Notes under the pieces: generated by a model
The model's database searches: none
The model's input: only the letters and a program-made list of their open reading frames with translations
Told to the model about the DNA's origin: nothing
Shown: positions 62,423 to 64,000 of the stretch, piece after piece
Layout: each line of letters begins with the position of its first letter
Position numbering within the stretch: the first letter of the stretch is position 1
Program-made: the position numbers and the translations under genes
NCBI RefSeq assembly: GCF_003945345.1
Contig: NZ_AP019308.1
Coordinates: 1,922,001 to 1,986,000 of the forward strand
DNA: 64,000 nucleotides
Reading direction: 5' to 3'
From: Paenibacillus baekrokdamisoli
Lineage (GTDB): Bacteria; Bacillota; Bacilli; Paenibacillales; Paenibacillaceae

Positions 62423-63457
62423 TTATATAAATACATTTAAATCATGAAATGAAACCAAGGTTTCTCCCTTTAAGTTTGTTGTTTCTGCAAATATTCTGTT
62501 AATTTCTTCTTGTCTTTTTAAAGGTAACTCTTCCCATCTCGTTGGAGAAAAGGCAATATTCTCAACATATTTCACTAGAATATTAGATAAAACTATTTTT
62601 TTATGTGCTATTGAATACTTATTTATCTGTTCCAAAAATTTATAACGTTCTTTATCTCTTCTATAGTGACTCATTAAAACATACGTTTTCCCATCCTGAG
62701 GGAAAACGTTAATAAACAATGGTGCTAAGTAAGCGTCCAGCCTAGTAAGATCATTGATAATCTTTCCACTAAAATCCGTGACAATATTAATCAACGAGGA
62801 TGCGGCCAAATGATATTCCTCATCGAAGACAATAACGTTGGTAACTAAGTTGTGATATTTTTTGTTTTTCATATTATTTTCAAATGCAACTCTATAGTTT
62901 TCGTACTTAAATAAAGCAGCCGCAAATCCTTGACCTTGTATTCCCATGATTTCATATAAATAATTGATTTGTTCAATTGATGGTTTCTTTCGTTCAAATA
63001 TTTTATTTACTTCGCTGAACTGACCATTGTCCAATAAACTAATTATGTTTTGTGTCATCTTAAGGCATGTTTGTTTAGCATGATATTCTTTTGCCAGTGA
63101 GCGATAGGCGAAAATCAATTCTTGTTCCTTGTTTCCAGGTTGATAGTCATAATTTTCAATTGGTGAGAAAAGCTTTGCATCATGGTAACCACAAAACCCA
63201 GTAAAAGTGGAAACTTTTTTTCTCCCTTCCTTTTTCATTTTTGAACCAAAAGGATTTCCGATTTCAAGTTCAAATTGCATTACATTACCATCACGTGAGA
63301 TCTTATTTAAGATCTTATTATTTTGAATTGAATGGGCCTTTATGATTTCATTACTACATTCATTATCATGATGAAAACAAGCTTTCCATATCGATTGTTT
63401 TCTTATTTTATTGTAACTCTCTTTCATGATACGAGAATCTAGTGGATCCTTAGTCAT
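62423..63457 (-). CDS. Large protein with N-terminal Cys/His cluster, possibly defence-related (cassette)
   Basis: 344 aa. N-terminus has ACFHHDNECSNEIIKAHSIQNNKILNKIS followed later by STFTGFCGYHDAKLFSPIE, a CxxH...C...CxxH layout that suggests zinc binding similar to HNH-type nuclease fingers. The remaining 230 residues are mostly helical, without a family I can name. ATG at 63457 has GGAG nine bases upstream; the frame opens at 63472. It is the longest intact cassette gene in the window. Confidence 0.7.
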   Translation of the reverse strand: MTKDPLDSRIMKESYNKIRKQSIWKACFHHDNECSNEIIKAHSIQNNKILNKISRDGNVMQFELEIGNPFGSKMKKEGRKKVSTFTGFCGYHDAKLFSPIENYDYQPGNKEQELIFAYRSLAKEYHAKQTCLKMTQNIISLLDNGQFSEVNKIFERKKPSIEQINYLYEIMGIQGQGFAAALFKYENYRVAFENNMKNKKYHNLVTNVIVFDEEYHLAASSLINIVTDFSGKIINDLTRLDAYLAPLFINVFPQDGKTYVLMSHYRRDKERYKFLEQINKYSIAHKKIVLSNILVKYVENIAFSPTRWEELPLKRQEEINRIFAETTNLKGETLVSFHDLNVFI

Positions 63458-63486
63458 TTTATTCATCTCCATATTTCATGAATTTC

Positions 63487-63644
63487 CGATAACGTGTTGT
63501 ATTCACGAACCCTCACTGGCTTAAGGGCGCCAGCCCGGGTCGTCAGACTTAGCCAGTGCAGGGTTGTCCGGTGTTCCCGCTTCCCCGAAATCCCTCTGCC
63601 GGACCAAGGGCCGGATGGCCCGATGCGTGAATATGGTGTTATCC
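63487..63644 (-). repeat. attC-like site 31
   Basis: 158 bp, CGATAAC to GTTATCC. First branch AACCCTCACTGGCT / AGCCAGTGCAGGGTT. The left spacer is shortened (CGTGTTG) and the long hairpin is GTCCGG / CCGGAC. Confidence 0.86.
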
Positions 63645-64000
63645 GAAGCCTTCGTCATCTCGAGTTACTTTCATACTTCTTCAAAGTCTCTCAAAATGTC
63701 TGGTCTTCTTCTCTTTCATCTTTCAACTTCTGTCCTTCATTTCTTTTCTTTCAACCATTCTCTCAACAAATTCCCTTAGATCTTCATATTGTTCTAGATC
63801 TCTATGAGTCCTTAACATCGCCTCTATTTATATCCTCATCTCCAACTCATTATGGATTATGGTTTAATCATCTCTATCTTTATTCGGGCCCCTTGTCTTT
63901 AAAACTGTATTTGTCTTTCATTTCCTTTAAATCGTTCTTATTAAGGTCTATCCATCTTCCTTTATATGGTATTGTATCCTATTCTAATTCCTCTGACACT
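63645..64000 (-). other. Start of the next cassette, cut by the window end, gene unclear
   Basis: The stretch begins like every cassette end (ATCCGAAGCC...TCATCTCGAGTTAC). No long open frame is present on either strand. Short minus-strand fragments look protein-like: TIPYKGRWIDLNKNDLKEMKDKYSFKDKGPE ending near 63888, and LRTHRDLEQYEDLREFVERMVERKEMKDRS ending near 63725. The gene may be decayed or made of small ORFs. Confidence 0.4.

Larger units (their letters stand above)
36961..64000 (-). mobile_element. Integron-type gene-cassette array (cassettes read leftward, continues past window)
   Basis: Thirty-one complete recombination sites of 126-195 bp and one half site alternate with single genes, all on the minus strand. 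Each cassette runs from one AA|C boundary to the next; its left-end bases after GTT are complementary to its right-end bases before AAC. In total 29 cassettes have a gene and two have none. The genes are AT-rich and of many unrelated families, while the sites are GC-rich and related to each other. No integron integrase is present here; because genes point left, intI and the insertion point should lie to the right. Confidence 0.85.

Noticed and set aside
37584-63644. CRISPR array
   Set aside because: Repeats are 126-195 bp, diverged and alternate with 300-1000-bp genes; no spacers and no cas genes.
37584-63644. Sites as simple intergenic terminators or REP-like elements
   Set aside because: They lack T-runs, are much larger, and obey the cassette-end complementarity rule, which terminators or REP elements would not.
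37584-63644. Sites as group II intron or tRNA-like RNA genes
   Set aside because: No domain V-like hairpin or reverse transcriptase; no cloverleaf. A structured RNA from the plus strand cannot be excluded but is not needed to explain the pattern.
1-64000. rRNA or tRNA genes
   Set aside because: I saw no cloverleaf-type or rRNA-like segments anywhere in the window.

Overview
The window looks like chromosome from a spore-forming Bacillales bacterium, most likely Paenibacillus or a close relative. Signs of this are a YheC/YheD spore-coat ATP-grasp protein, a CwlJ/SleB hydrolase, MprF, a YtcQ/LplB/YtcP-type sugar ABC system beside a GH38 mannosidase, strong GGAGG ribosome sites and many TTG/GTG starts. 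Genus is inferred from gene content only.

Bases 1-35,200 are ordinary chromosome. In order: the 3' part of mprF; an MFS transporter; a thioredoxin-reductase-like flavoprotein; a cobalamin-riboswitch-controlled Ni/Co transporter; a hexapeptide acetyltransferase and a glycosyltransferase; a DHA2 efflux pump with a WYL regulator; an MBL hydrolase with a YkgJ-type protein; a stalk-domain exported protein; a squalene/phytoene-synthase-like protein; a chemoreceptor; a phosphotransferase; a PadR/ABC exporter pair with twin operators; a broken NTF2-like gene, a GNAT and YheC/D; a MocR regulator; a transposase remnant; a mannoside-utilisation operon (GH38, two permeases, lipoprotein) with a GntR/LacI-type regulator; and a MBOAT/wax-synthase-like pair. 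A CwlJ gene and a decayed IS66 transposase (35,400-36,960) form the border.

From about 36,960 to the right end and beyond, the sequence changes character. It holds 31 GC-rich structured sites of 126-195 bp plus one truncated remnant. They alternate with single AT-rich genes, all on the minus strand. This is an integron-type gene-cassette array. The key evidence is a rule visible by eye. For each of the 31 complete cassettes, the bases after GTT at its left end are the reverse complement of the bases before AAC at its right end. The rule holds in all but one or two cases, each a single base off. The two ends of one site usually do not match each other. This is the pattern expected if each cassette was once a circle with a whole attC site, cut between G and TT of a GTTRRRY box. 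The sites are far more elaborate than classical attC hairpins: an outer stem, a stem opening into two further hairpins, a second long hairpin and a third short one, with compensatory changes in every stem.

Cassettes encode GrpB, four Nudix proteins (two nearly identical), GNAT, ankyrin, metallophosphoesterase, DUF4238, a PD-(D/E)XK-like protein, histidine phosphatase, TIR, nucleotidyltransferase, TIGR02391, a P-loop kinase, nitrilase, DUF2971, a Cys/His-rich protein, several small membrane proteins and unknowns. Two cassettes carry no convincing gene, only 27-bp tandem repeats. An IS91-type element with its own tyrosine recombinase sits exactly at the crossover point of one site. No integron integrase is present in the window. 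Since genes read leftward, intI and attI would be expected to the right of base 64,000.
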